Shown piece after piece: positions 53,501 through 64,000 of a stretch of 64,000 nucleotides of DNA (positions are counted from its first letter, which is position 1; the number at the start of each line of letters is the position of its first letter). The stretch is from Oncomelania hupensis (lineage: Eukaryota; Mollusca; Gastropoda; Littorinimorpha; Pomatiopsidae): the NCBI GenBank assembly GCA_036898135.1, contig CM072525.1, forward strand, positions 56,601,023 through 56,665,022, written 5' to 3'. The notes below the pieces were generated by a model. The model had not been told where the DNA came from. It did not search any database and saw nothing but the letters and a program-made list of their open reading frames with translations. Both the position numbers and the translations under genes were made by a program.

Positions 53501-54000
53501 NNNNNNNNNNNNNNNNNNNNNNNNNNNNNNNNNNNNNNNNNNNNNNNNNNNNNNNNNNNNNNNNNNNNNNNNNNNNNNNNNNNNNNNNNNNNNNNNNNNN
53601 NNNNNNNNNNNNNNNNNNNNNNNNNNNNNNNNNNNNNNNNNNNNNNNNNNNNNNNNNNNNNNNNNNNNNNNNNNNNNNNNNNNNNNNNNNNNNNNNNNNN
53701 NNNNNNNNNNNNNNNNNNNNNNNNNNNNNNNNNNNNNNNNNNNNNNNNNNNNNNNNNNNNNNNNNNNNNNNNNNNNNNNNNNNNNNNNNNNNNNNNNNNN
53801 NNNNNNNNNNNNNNNNNNNNNNNNNNNNNNNNNNNNNNNNNNNNNNNNNNNNNNNNNNNNNNNNNNNNNNNNNNNNNNNNNNNNNNNNNNNNNNNNNNNN
53901 NNNNNNNNNNNNNNNNNNNNNNNNNNNNNNNNNNNNNNNNNNNNNNNNNNNNNNNNNNNNNNNNNNNNNNNNNNNNNNNNNNNNNNNNNNNNNNNNNNNN
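53501..54000. other. Assembly gap (500 N)
   Basis: Exactly 500 N characters, a conventional size for a gap of unknown length. It separates the LINE fragment from the Thr-rich gene and probably lies within repeats. Confidence 1.
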
Positions 54001-54526
54001 AAAGAGTTGGTTGTAGTTGTTACAGGACAGGTTGTGGTTGTTTTAGGGCTGGTTGTGGTTGTTACAGTGCTGGTTGTGGTTGTTTTAGGGCTGGTTGTGG
54101 TTGTTTACAGTGCTGGTTGTGGTTGTTTTAGGGCTGGTTGTGGTTGTTATAGTGCCATCGTTCTCCTCACAACCTCTGGTGTTGTCGCTTTCCCCATTCT
54201 CTGCCCCCTGCCCATTCCCATTGCCGTTTCCATGACCTTGACCACAGCCCATTCCTTGACCTTGGCCGTTGTTTTGACCTTGGCCGTTGCCATTGGCAGC
54301 GCTGTTTGATGCTGAATTTGGTGCGTTTAGCCTGTTTGTTGGTCCTATTCTGTTAGTGATGGCATCTTCTAGTACACCTTCAGTATCCGCCTGTTCTTGA
54401 CCTTGACCTTGTTCTTCTGTTGTTGGAGATAACTCGTATGTTGTTGATTGGCAGTTGACAAGGATGACAAAGCCCATAGTAACCAACAGAGGCAGTAGTT
54501 TGATGGGTATGATTGTCTGAGAATCT
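54001..54526 (-). CDS. Secreted Thr-rich (mucin- or matrix-like) protein, partial
   Basis: After an acceptor (GTGTGTTGTTGCTGTGGTTGCAG, ending at about 54527) the frame reads IIPIKLLPLLVTMGFVILVN and then CQS, a hydrophobic signal-peptide core with a plausible cleavage before Gln. Next come an acidic/Gln stretch, a Gly-Asn-Gln-rich part (GQGQNNGQGQGMGCGQGHGN), one CEE, and 21-base repeats encoding TTTTSPK and TTTTSTV. One extra A at about 54102 shifts frame within the repeats. The repeats continue into the gap. Thr-rich repeats suggest O-glycosylation, as in mucins or shell and egg-capsule matrix proteins. The first coding exon is upstream or starts at an in-frame ATG. Confidence 0.5.
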
Positions 54527-54635
54527 GCAACCACAGCAACAACACACATTAAAGTCAGGTAACGGTGCGTCATTGTTACCGCAACCAGTACATGCTTTAT
54601 CCTCATTATTACATCAAGATTCAAGACTATATCAG

Positions 54636-54639
<4 letters not shown>

Positions 54640-54710
<71 letters not shown>

Positions 54711-54712
54711 TA
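54640..54712. repeat. (TTA)n microsatellite
   Basis: About 24 TTA units with one interruption, in the 5' flank or first intron of the Thr-rich gene. Confidence 0.95.
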
Positions 54713-55650
54713 TGCGCTTAATCTAGACTTAGCTTTAGGTGCTTACATGAATACAGAACAACTTTAACTATAAAGCAAAACGAGCAAAACTCGTGAACTT
54801 TTAACACTTAACTTACCTATTTAAAAAAACAACTAATAAATCTCTAACACACAGACACGCGCGTCCACTCACCCTCTCTACCAACTCACGCATCCACCAA
54901 CCCTCCCCCCATCACTCACTCAATCACACACACACGCACACTATGACTGTAAAGATTTGTTTGCTTCAATCGGTTGAAGGAAAATATTGAATTTTAAGGG
55001 ATTATTTAAATGACTGAGTTGAAGGTGAATTTCTAAGAGAGCCACTACGCACGTTCGTAACGCCAAATTGATAAAGCACTATCAAAGGCAATTTTTAGCC
55101 AGATAAACGTCATCTTCAGCAACAGCATCATTGACATCATCCTCCTCCCGATCATCATCAACAACAACAATAACCACGACGACGATGTTTTGGTGATGAG
55201 CCTCTCTTCCGACTTGCATTGTGAATGGTGGCAGGGCTGTCTGAATCATGCATCAGTAGGTTTAGGGTTCAACTCTTTTAATATTGACACGTTGATTGGT
55301 TAACCTAGTTGGTAGTTCATTATCTTGTTTAATTCACATTTCTTGACTAGGCCTATCTCGAAACAAAGAAGAAGAAAGTCGAAAGAGAGATAATTTACAC
55401 TTGTACAGAAAAACAAAATAATAGAAGAGAGAGGAAGACAGAAAGAGTGTGGCATGTGTACGGCTTTGGATGTTGCTGTGATATCGTGATGCATTATCTC
55501 TTTTCGTGTTTGCGCGGTTGTGGGTGTGTGTGGGTGTGTGTGTCTGTGTGTAGACAAAGGCGCATTGGAAAGTGGGCATCAGCAGTCTCGTCGTCTTTGT
55601 CCTCTCTCATATATTTCTAAGTGTTGTCATCCTCGCGTGATATTTTCCTT
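54713..55650. other. No gene recognised
   Basis: A-rich sequence, CA-type short repeats and unsupported frames. Confidence 0.4.
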
Positions 55651-55654
55651 ATAG

Positions 55655-55895
55655 TTATCGTCGTCGTCGTCGTCGTCGTCGTCGTAGTAGTCATATTAAT
55701 TGTCACCCTCCCCCCCCCTCTCCCTCTCTCTCTCTCCACACCCATCCATGGGATTTTTCTTCTTCGTCATTCGTCCAGATACTCTCTGCTTCTCCTTCTC
55801 ATCCTCCTCCTATTCCTTCTTCTTCTTCTTCTTCTTCTTCTTCTTCTTCTTCTTCTTCTTCGTCGTCGTCGTCGTCGTCGACGTCGTCCTCGTCG

Positions 55896-55956
<61 letters not shown>

Positions 55957-55995
55957 TTCTTCTTATGTGCTGACTGGTCATGAAACGTTGTGTGC

Positions 55996-56036
<41 letters not shown>

Positions 56037-56050
56037 TGTGTGTGTTTGTG
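55655..56050. repeat. (CGT)n, (TTC)n, (ATC)n and (GT)n cluster
   Basis: CGT units at 55657-55686, TTC at 55816-55862, CGT at 55860-55880, ATC at 55894-55955 and GT at 55998-56046. These create poly-His, poly-Ile and poly-Asp frames. Confidence 0.95.
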
Positions 56051-56420
56051 TGTCTTTATAAAAGATATTAGAAACCAAACTTACCGTGCCTTCGACGCAT
56101 TTTGACTCACAAGGATTTCACTTCGTCCAAAAGCGAAGCGTTGAAGTGACCAACACTGTACAATGGAGTTATAGCCTACTTGTTTGTCTTATTCATCCAA
56201 CACAGAAGCAGGACAGGTAAATGGCTCCATCGCTGCAGATCATCTGAGACATCAAATCCACAAAATTGAGGTTTTATTTTGTCAGCGAGATCTGTTCTCC
56301 CAGCTGAGGCCAGACATGCACACCCGTACCCCACAGTTGGGAAGTTATTGCTTCGATCAAGATCCCATGGGGTATCCACAGTATTAAGAAATAGAAGAAG
56401 ACGATGGTGATGATAATGTT
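56051..56420. other. Short nonrepetitive island, unassigned
   Basis: The minus strand at 56176-56390 is open and reads FPTVGYGCACLASAGRTDLA and QFCGFDVSDDLQRWSHLPV before a stop. It is not recognised and merges into the adjacent CAT repeat, so it is left unassigned. Confidence 0.2.
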
Positions 56421-56432
56421 GAAGAAGAAAAA

Positions 56433-56442
56433 GGTGATGATG

Positions 56443-56527
<85 letters not shown>
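56433..56527. repeat. (GAT)n microsatellite
   Basis: About 30 GAT units with a single GGT variant near 56460. Confidence 0.95.
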
Positions 56528-56528
<1 letters not shown>

Positions 56529-56599
56529 GATCTAGAAGAAGAAAGAAAGAAAAGAACAGAAAGAGAAGATCTACCACATGTCAACTTCAGTTAAGAAAC

Positions 56600-57730
56600 G
56601 ACACGCGCACACATCCACACATACATCCACACGCACACATACCCCCCCCCTCACGAACGCACACACACACACACACTGACACTGTCTTGAAATATGATTA
56701 TTTAGAATTTCAGTGTTGTTTTGTTTGTGTAGAAAATCCACATCTACCGCCCATGATAATGACAACCTAGTTTGTCAAGCGAAGACTTGCTACTGAAATG
56801 AAATAGCCCATGTTGCACTTGCAGGTTACGCCTGTTTATCAAGACAATTATTTTTGTCTATAGTGCAGTATCCATTAACCATGCTCAAGGCGTCTGGTTT
56901 AGAAGTTTAAAACGACTTTCATTTTGTTCTCATTGAACTACAGGAAGCTAAAAATAGCACACAATATCAGAAACTGCTCACAATTTATAGAACTATAAAG
57001 AGTCAGAATTTCACACCATGTTTAGAACTAACGTAGTGAAGTTACGAAAGTGAAATGCCGTCTTTGAAGGACAGATTTTGTCTATCAGTATTCACAATCC
57101 CACACCTAAATCTACACAGTTTGAACTCCCACCCAATAAGCTAAGAAAAACACACAGTCATCGGACGTTCAAAACGACCTTACCTATGTTGATATAAAGT
57201 GCACTTAAAACGTGGCGAATACACATAGAGCCTGAAATTTTACTCACAAAACGCCCGTTCTATGCACATGAGTTTGAATGGGGGCCGCTGACATTTTGTT
57301 AAAGGGTAACTGACGTCACGATCAAAACTGCGAGGAAAAAAACACCACCACACTTGTAGAATGTCCAGTTGATGCTGAGAGGTGACTATTTGCTTATATA
57401 TTGATACATTATTTATGTCCGATATTTGTCAAATTCGAAGCTTAATTGAGCGTTGTAAAGATCGTCTGCGAAGAGCGCGTCATGACTTATCAACCTTGGA
57501 AGACTTACGTAATCACACACAAATAAAAACCAGCAGAGCGCGACTAACATGCCCTAGCGCGTTGGCTATGAATTATGAAGGGATTGTGATTGCGATTGTG
57601 TATCTGTGGTATCTGGTGACGATTGATGACTATTGCAAGGACCCCTTTTGTTAGGCTCACGAGGTGACGATATAAAAGAACTGAATGTCGGTTTAAGTTG
57701 CTTACACGTTTATTTGAGAGTTTTCACCTC
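56600..57730. other. No gene supported; one unassigned ORF
   Basis: A 90-codon plus frame at 57382-57654 includes ICQIRSLIERCKDRLRRARH, an amphipathic basic helix, and a hydrophobic end. No splice site, homology or repeat supports it. Confidence 0.25.
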
Positions 57731-57734
57731 ACTA

Positions 57735-57930
57735 CTGTGGATTCTGTGCATTACTATACACACCTCATCAATACTGTGGATTAATCTACACACCTCAATT
57801 CTGTGAATTAATATACACACCTTAAGACTGTGGATTAATATACACACCTCAATACTGTGGAATAATATACACACCTCAATACTGTGGATTAATATACACA
57901 TCTCAATACTGTGGATTAATAAAGTTTCCT
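57735..57930. repeat. 27-bp minisatellite, about seven units
   Basis: Unit CTCAATACTGTGGATTAATA plus TACACAC with variants (AATTCTGTGAATTA, AAGACTGTGG). Confidence 0.9.
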
Positions 57931-58528
57931 ATAATCACACTATCTTAGTATAAAAGAAGTTTGAGAAAAAAACAACTCAGCCTCGCTTTAAGCAGGTACA
58001 AAGTGTTTGCTGAAGGTTACTCTGCACCTCGCTCAAAGCGCATAATAATAAACTGCTTGGATACAATTTTGCTTGCTTGCTTTACTTTGATTATATTTTA
58101 CAAACAAATTTAAATATATTATCTCGGTTTGTTAATTTAAACACAAAAAATTACTAGGATCTAAACAAAAACAACTTAGTTTTTAAGATCTTGGCAAAGA
58201 CGTTAAACGGTTTTGTTTTGTATTTACCTTGTGTTTGTTTTTCTTAAAGTGGCATAATTCAGTGTAAATCAATGTACCCACTTATTGTAATTTACAAACA
58301 AACACAACAATTGTAAATGTGAGTTAGCTCGTTAATTGTTTTCCTATGTGAGTCAATCAGTTACTTGCTGAGTTCAGTACTTCATTAGATTTCAGAAGTC
58401 ATTAGAGATACAAATGGGTGCGTTTACTTTTTTCATACAGAATATTTAGTCCACAGGCCCCCGTGGCTCGATGTGAGACACGCCGAAGCCTTGTAGCGTC
58501 GCTCTCTATATTAGATGTAATGAACATG
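57931..58528. other. AT-rich, no gene recognised
   Basis: AT-rich spacer before the next LINE fragment. Confidence 0.4.
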
Positions 58529-58529
58529 C

Positions 58530-59002
58530 TTCTTCCTATACGCTTGCGAAACATGGACCCTCACAGCAGATCTCCAACGAAGAATACAAAGCATGGAGAT
58601 GAGGTGCTACAGAAGACTTCTGGGCATTTGCTATACCCAGCACATCAACAAAGAAGTCCGACAGACCATCACACAAGCCATTGGACAACACGATGACCTG
58701 CTCACAGTGGTGAAAAAACGGAAACTCCGATGGTATGGCCACGTCACCAGATCATCAGGTCTTGCAAAGACCATCCTGCAAGGCACAGTGCAAGGAGGTA
58801 GAAGAAGATGGAGACCGAAAAAGAGGTGGGAGGACAACATTCGAGAATGTTAATGGACTGGTTTGACACTGAGCGAAGCCATCAGGGTTGCTGAGGACAG
58901 GGAAAGATGGAGTACGCTGGTTAAACGATCATTGTGGTGCCCCTACGACCTTCGAGTTATGGGATAGGATAGGATAGGATGGATAGGATAGGATAGGATA
59001 GG
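58530..59002 (+). mobile_element. RTE LINE 3' fragment (copy g)
   Basis: Starts CTTCCTATACGCTTGCGAAACATGG and encodes the C-terminal region (MEMRCYRRLLGICYTQH, then KKRKLRWYGHVTRSSG). It has a 3-bp loss at CAACAAAGAA and a 4-bp insertion GTTA near 58850, then a long (GGATA)n tail. Confidence 0.9.
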
Positions 59003-59439
59003 AATGCACAGGCGCTCATATCTGGATCCGACAGCGTCCTCTTTCTAGAGAACGCGTCCCTCTCAGGACTTTTATATCAAGGTGTGATATAATAATAAAG
59101 AGAAAAACGCGCTCTAAATACAGACGCTCTCACATCCACATGCGGGCGCCTGTGACGTAGGCCTCCTCGCATGGTTGAAAGAAGTGCATAGTGTCAAAAA
59201 CTGGGAATGCAGGGAGGTAACCACGTAAATACATGACGACGTATTAAAAGAAGAAGCTCTTTCTTCTCTTGTTCTCTTTCTGCTTCACTCGCACCAAGGC
59301 CACTAAGCAAACACTCCAACAATTACCGTGAATAGAAACAACAAAGAGACAAGAATGTGGAGGAGAAACGATGGAAGAAGAAGAAGAAGAAGAAGAAGAA
59401 GAAGAAGAAGAAGAAGAAGAAGAAGAAGAAGAAGAAGAA

Positions 59440-59502
<63 letters not shown>

Positions 59503-59544
59503 GTCTTTGTTTTACTGTTTTTATAGGGATGTAATGTTCTAATG
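59003..59544. other. Spacer with (GAA)n-(GAT)n compound microsatellite
   Basis: GAA units at 59378-59440 pass directly into GAT units at 59441-59500. The rest is unassigned. Confidence 0.85.
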
Positions 59545-60285
59545 TAGCACTTCTCCAGCTCAAGAGCTGCTCAAGGCGCTGGCCGATACAGGATCTCACT
59601 CAAGCCGTCCCAGTTGCTGCCTGAGGTGCATGTAGCTGTGACGCCATCCAGACAATCCAGGATTAGCGGGCGTGGTGGAGGGTTTGAGGGATGGGGATGA
59701 GGATGCCGAGGTTGGGAAAAGGACCTAGTGCTTGCTGGGCTGTTGGTGTAACTGGCTCACGCCCGTCTAGGACATGAGCGTCAGGATCTTTAAAGTCCGT
59801 AAATTCCCACTTTCGCTGTCTTTCTCCTTTGTTCTTTCTCATTCCTATTCTGTTCTATCAATCTACTATACTATCTTCTTCTTAGCTAGACCAGTCACCT
59901 ACCTTTTTTTCTTAAAATCTCTTCCAAAACTCCTCATTCGTGTGTGAGGTCTGTTGGGTTAGCTTGTGAATATTGGACGCTTTCTGCCAAATGGTCACTA
60001 GGGCTTCCTATGATATTATTATTTAGCAATGTAGGCATTTTAGATGTATGTGTTTTGTTGATATTTGATCATGATTTTTATATTTTATTTGGTTTTTGTA
60101 AACGAGGGGTGAGTCCTCTTTCAAACAAATTGTGGTCCTGATTTTGTGGTCCTGATTCGTCTCCTTGTAATCCGCTGGACCCTGTAAGCAATGAATAGCT
60201 AACTTACTTTAAAGTCCGTGCCACGGAATGCGTGTGTGCACAGATTAGACCTTGGTTTATACTCTTATCAGAGGGAGTATTATGT
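59545..60285 (-). mobile_element. tRNA-type SINE, long form, split by a retroposon
   Basis: Minus-strand match to the 42805 SINE. Its 3' half (AGCTCAAGAGCTGCTCAAGG on plus, 59558-59577) up to CTTTAAAGTCCGT at 59788-59800 is followed by an inserted retroposon, and the remainder (GTGCCACGGAATGCGTGTG, then TAGACCTTGGTTTATACTCT) resumes after 60207. Confidence 0.75.
59801..60206 (+). mobile_element. TATA/hairpin retroposon, 5'-truncated (copy D)
   Basis: Starts at AAATTCCCACTTTCGCTGTC, equivalent to position 33240 of the reference copy, so it lacks the hairpin and TATA box. CTTTAAAGTCCGT at 59788-59800 and 60207-60219 is a 13-bp target duplication. 5' truncation plus duplication indicates LINE-type mobilisation. 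Confidence 0.85.
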
Positions 60286-60780
60286 ACTGTAAGACTGAAC
60301 ACATCCACCAATAGAACAACTTATGTTATCAGTACATCAGTATGTTATCAACTTATCAGTACAACTTATGTTAATCTGATGAATAAAAATTGATGCAACA
60401 ACAACAACACCAATAGAACGTAGCTTCCGAGGTCTCAAACCAGTCCCTTTCTAAAGTAAAACTGCAATTTTAAATTAAAACTGACAGTAAAATTCAAACA
60501 CCACTACCACCACCACCACCACCACCACAAAACAACAATTTATTAGTTGTTTATTTATGTATTATTTAGACGTTTTTATGTCACAGCATAAAATCATGGA
60601 ACGAAGAAGTTGAAAATGGCGACAAGAAAGAAAACATAAATGTAACACTAGTCCAAGTTATAACCATACAAAACGTCAGCCATAACTCCTATAACACATC
60701 TGTGTATCTTACGCATCAATGCAGCCCTCTCCAAAAGTAAACATCATTATAAGTCAGTTTAACTGAAACGGATGCATTCA
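60286..60780. other. No gene recognised
   Basis: AT-rich spacer. It contains repeated CAACTTATGTTA/TATCAGTACA phrases near 60320-60380 and an (ACC)n run at 60500-60530. Confidence 0.4.
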
Positions 60781-60781
60781 T

Positions 60782-60955
60782 GTGAAGAAGAAGAAGAAGA
60801 AGAAGAAGAAGAAGAAGAAGAAGAAGAAGAAGAAGAAGAAGAAGAAGAAGAAGAAGGAGGAGGAGGAGGAGGAGAAGAAGAAGAAGAAGAGGAAGAAGAA
60901 GAAGAAGACGAGGAGGAGGAGGAGAAGAGGAGGAGAAGAGAAGGAGAAGGAGTTA
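60782..60955. repeat. (GAA)n microsatellite with GGA variants
   Basis: Pure GAA to about 60855, then mixed GGA/GAA. It encodes poly-Glu and poly-Lys shadow frames. Confidence 0.95.
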
Positions 60956-61556
60956 GTTATTCATTGCTTGCAGGGTCCAGTGGACTGCAAAAAGTAGAAT
61001 CAGGACCACAAAATCAAGACCACAACTTGGCTGAAAGAGGACTCACCCCTGATCTGCATAAAGATCTGCTGAAACAACCCCAGTGGTAACATTGAAGGCA
61101 CTTCACCAGCCGGTCACTTTACAATAAATGCATCTCACGCAGATGACTCTGAGGCTATACTTTAATTTACCGAACCCCAAAACAAAATAGAATACAAACA
61201 TCATTATACAATATTAACAAAACATACATAAAAATACCTACATTGCTAAATAATAATATCATAGGAAGCCCCAGTGTCCATTTGGCAGAAAGCGTCCAAT
61301 ATTCCCAAGTTGATCCATGATCCAACAGACCTTATACACAAATGAAGCGTTTTGTCACGGAAGAGTTTTCAATTTTAAAAAAAAAAGGTAGGTGACTGGT
61401 CTAGCGAAGAAGATAGTACAGTTGGTTGATAGAACAGAATAGGAATTGGAAAGAACAAATAAGAAAGACAGCGACAGTGGAAATTTAAAGCACTAAATTT
61501 TCAGACAGTGGGGATACAATTTATACAGAAACCCCCGGCATCCCCACGGGGGAAGA
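60956..61556 (-). mobile_element. TATA/hairpin retroposon, full-length (copy C)
   Basis: Reverse-orientation copy. Tail side TTCATTGCTTGCAGGGTCCA, body matching the reference throughout, and 5' end (minus) CCCCCGTGGGGATGCCGGGG, the hairpin, then GTTTCTGTATAAATTG at the TATA position. Confidence 0.85.
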
Positions 61557-62030
61557 AGAAGAGAAGAAGTAGAAGAAGACATGATGCATGTTATATCTGA
61601 CTTGTATAGGAAACGCCCATACAATTTACAGGTCTTGCCTACAGAGCTCCTTTTAAAAGTAAACAGATTTCAATTGAAAAGAGACGTCCTGGGAAGAAAC
61701 CAAGTGTTTGCCAAAGGCTAGGCCTCTTTGTTGTCAGCTGTGGTTGACATCTTGACTAAGGTTTACTTCACATCACTACAATATTGCAGCCAAATGAAAT
61801 TAAGTTTATCTCTTGGCGTTCTTTCTTAAATCTCGTCATTTTCGTCGCTCTCGGTGCACAGAATGTCTTAAAGTAAAATCTGTTTGGTTTCTGTGAGGTT
61901 CTTCTAATTCTTTTCATTACTATATATTGTTCTTCTTGTTCTTTTTCTTGTTCACTTTGTTGTTCTTGTTCTTATCATCATGATCATCATCATCATCATC
62001 ATCATCATCATGATCATGATCATGATCATG

Positions 62031-62089
<59 letters not shown>

Positions 62090-62260
62090 TGTCGTCGTCG
62101 TCATCGTCGTTGTCGTCGTCATAATCATCATCATTATCACCATCATCATCATTATCATCACAGCAGCAGCAGCCACCACCACCACCACCAAAATCCACCT
62201 GCACATTCCAGATTACAGTAGCAGTACTCTCCTTTCGTCGTATTGGGCCCGACAGCTCAA
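61557..62260. other. Spacer with (CAT)n microsatellite
   Basis: CAT repeats at 61976-62090 and ATC/CAG variants up to 62190. No gene in the remainder. Confidence 0.85.
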
Positions 62261-62272
62261 GGGAGGGAACTC

Positions 62273-63946
62273 CTTCCTATCCTATCTTATCCCGTAACTC
62301 AAAGGTCGTTGGGGCACTACAGATGATCGTTTAACCAGCGTACTCCATCTTTGTCTATCATTAGCAACCCCTCATGGCTTCGCTCAGTGTCAAGCCAGTC
62401 CATTCTCGAATGTTGTCCTCCCACCTTTTTTGTTTGTCTCGCTCTTTCTCTGCCTTCCTTGCACCGTGCCTTGCAGGATGGTCTTTACAAGGCCTGATGT
62501 TCTGGTGACTAGGCCATACCTTCGGAGTTTCTGTTTCTTCACCACTGTGAGCATGCCAATGTCCAATTATAATCTGTTGGACTTAGTTGTTGGTGATGTG
62601 CTGACAAGGGAACGCAGCAGCCTTACCTTGGAATGTAGACTGATGGTCCTGGTTTCTTTTTCCAAAGGGCTTCAACCTTGTCAGGGCAGCAGTTGTTTGT
62701 GCGATCCTGAGAGAGGACTTCCTGTCGGGACCCATTGTCTGATACAATGGCTCTAAATATTTGAAGCTATTCAATGTGTTGAGGGATTGGCCTTGGACTT
62801 TGATGTCCATGTTGATTCCATTGGTGTTGTTGGTCATCATTTTGGTCTTCTCTGCACTTATTTCCATTCCATAGGCTCTGGAGGTGGTGTCAAGCCTCTG
62901 TAACAGCTGTTCAAGTTCTTGTTCCTCTCCAGCCAATCCATCAATGTCATCCGCAAAACAGGTTAGATTGATTGCTCTATCCCCCTATGCTAACTGTGCC
63001 TTCGTGACCTGCAAGGGCATCTGACATGATGCGCTCTAGAGAGATGTTGAAGAGTGTTGGAGACAGTAGGCATCCTTGACGCACACCGATTATTGTTCTG
63101 AACCAGTTCTCGATGGAGCTGTTGTGGAGACTGCACTGGTAGCCTTGTCAAACAGGCTTTTGATGATTTCAATAATTTTAGGGCTGATGTTGTACACTCT
63201 CATGGTTACGCACAGATCTGCATGCCAGATGCGATGAAAACGCTTTCTTGAAGACCTTGGGCTGTTTAACACTTGTCAGCCGCTTCACAGTCTGGTAGGC
63301 CTTCTTGCTGTTGTTCTTGTTTAGAATGTTCTCTATTTCCTGGCAATGGTCTTCTATCCAGCTCTCCTTTACTATGCGCATGCCTTTTTGGATGTTATTG
63401 TTGATTTTTCGGTAGACATCAGCTCCCTGTGAGTTGTTCTTTTTCTTATTCATCTCTCTTCGTTTATTACACAGGTTCAAAAGTTCAGGTGTGATCCACG
63501 GTTTCTTCCTTGGGTGGTGTTTGCAAAGGATCACAGTGGCAGCATCTGTCACAGCTGAGTTGAAGGTGATGATCATGGTGTTGACATCTACTTTTCCAAC
63601 TCCCAAAATGAGCAGTGGTGCGAACTTCCCTCCAATCGCGGCTTGGAATATTTCTGCCATTTCCGGGTCTTGCAGTTGTCCTTGTCGAACTTCAGCCTGG
63701 TGCACTTTGCTTTGTTTACTCTCTTCAAGTGGAGCAGGAAGAACATCATCACGAGATCGTGGTCAATTCCGATGTCTGTTCCTGGAAAAGTGCGTGTCTT
63801 GCCAATGTTGATGCTTGATCTGAAGCGTGTCTTGACCATGATGTAGTCAGTCTTGTTGTGATGCTCCCCGCTGGGACTGTGCCATATGCATCGTTTGGAT
63901 TTTTTGTGGAGACCAAGCGTGTTTGCCAGTATTAGATTGTTGTAAC
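62273..63946 (-). mobile_element. RTE LINE, 5'-truncated and internally deleted (copy h)
   Basis: Minus-strand copy from the endonuclease C-terminus (TDYIMVKTRFRSSINIG, then DIGIDHDLV) through the Lys-rich linker to KQPKV at about 63255. There it jumps to the RT segment FKKAF, losing roughly 600 bases. It continues with MEISAEKTKMMTNNTNGIN and the (TATCC)n tail. Further small indels break the frame. GGGAGGGAACTC at 62261-62272 and 63947-63958 is a 12-bp target duplication. Confidence 0.9.
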
Positions 63947-64000
63947 GGGAGGGAACTCGTTACATTTAAAAAGGATCGTCATAGTAATGATGCACTGGTT

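Overview
This window reads as repeat-rich, intron-containing animal DNA, most likely from a marine mollusc or another lophotrochozoan. That assignment is inference: it rests on the mix of RTE-type LINEs with a CFDP2-like endonuclease, PHD-finger CR1/L2-like LINEs, DIRS-like gag, 5S- and tRNA-derived SINEs, and very many trinucleotide and pentanucleotide microsatellites. There is nothing bacterial here: genes are split by GT-AG introns. No rRNA gene, functional tRNA gene or CRISPR array was found.

Layout. 0-2 kb: DIRS-like gag ORF overlapping the start of its RT, on the minus strand, capped by an RTE 3' fragment. 2-8.3 kb: two related hAT-like non-autonomous elements (one carrying nested retroposons), a tandemly duplicated terminal exon, and a TTAA-flanked piggyBac-like deletion derivative. 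9.2-18 kb, minus strand: a multi-exon gene with a clear CIDE-N domain. It is broken by an in-frame stop and by a target-site-duplicated LINE copy, and its introns hold a terminal-inverted-repeat transposon and further LINE copies. 18.5-22 kb, minus: a decayed CR1/L2-like LINE with a PHD finger ORF1. 23.2-27 kb, minus: a four-exon member of an uncharacterised metazoan multicopy family, with frameshifts and a CXC-type cysteine-rich end. 27-38.6 kb: mostly SINEs and microsatellites. 38.7-41.9 kb: an essentially full-length RTE LINE with a 9-bp target duplication, disabled by one deleted base and one nonsense codon. 44.0-49.1 kb: a 5-kb hAT-like element with elaborate inverted ends, abutting three 949-bp tandem units (49.1-52 kb). 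52.8-53.5 kb: the C-terminal end of another LINE polyprotein, then a 500-bp assembly gap, then a secreted threonine-rich mucin-like or matrix protein on the minus strand. 55-64 kb: microsatellites, a 27-bp minisatellite, SINEs and two more RTE copies.

How the parts relate. Most coding potential belongs to mobile elements. One RTE family supplies at least nine copies or fragments, recognisable by a (GGATA)n tail, and it probably drives some of the SINEs. A separate ~577-bp retroposon family with a 5' hairpin, a TATA-like box and target duplications recurs five times and was not identified. The best host-like genes are the CIDE-N gene (probably a pseudogene in this assembly) and the mucin-like secreted protein next to the gap.
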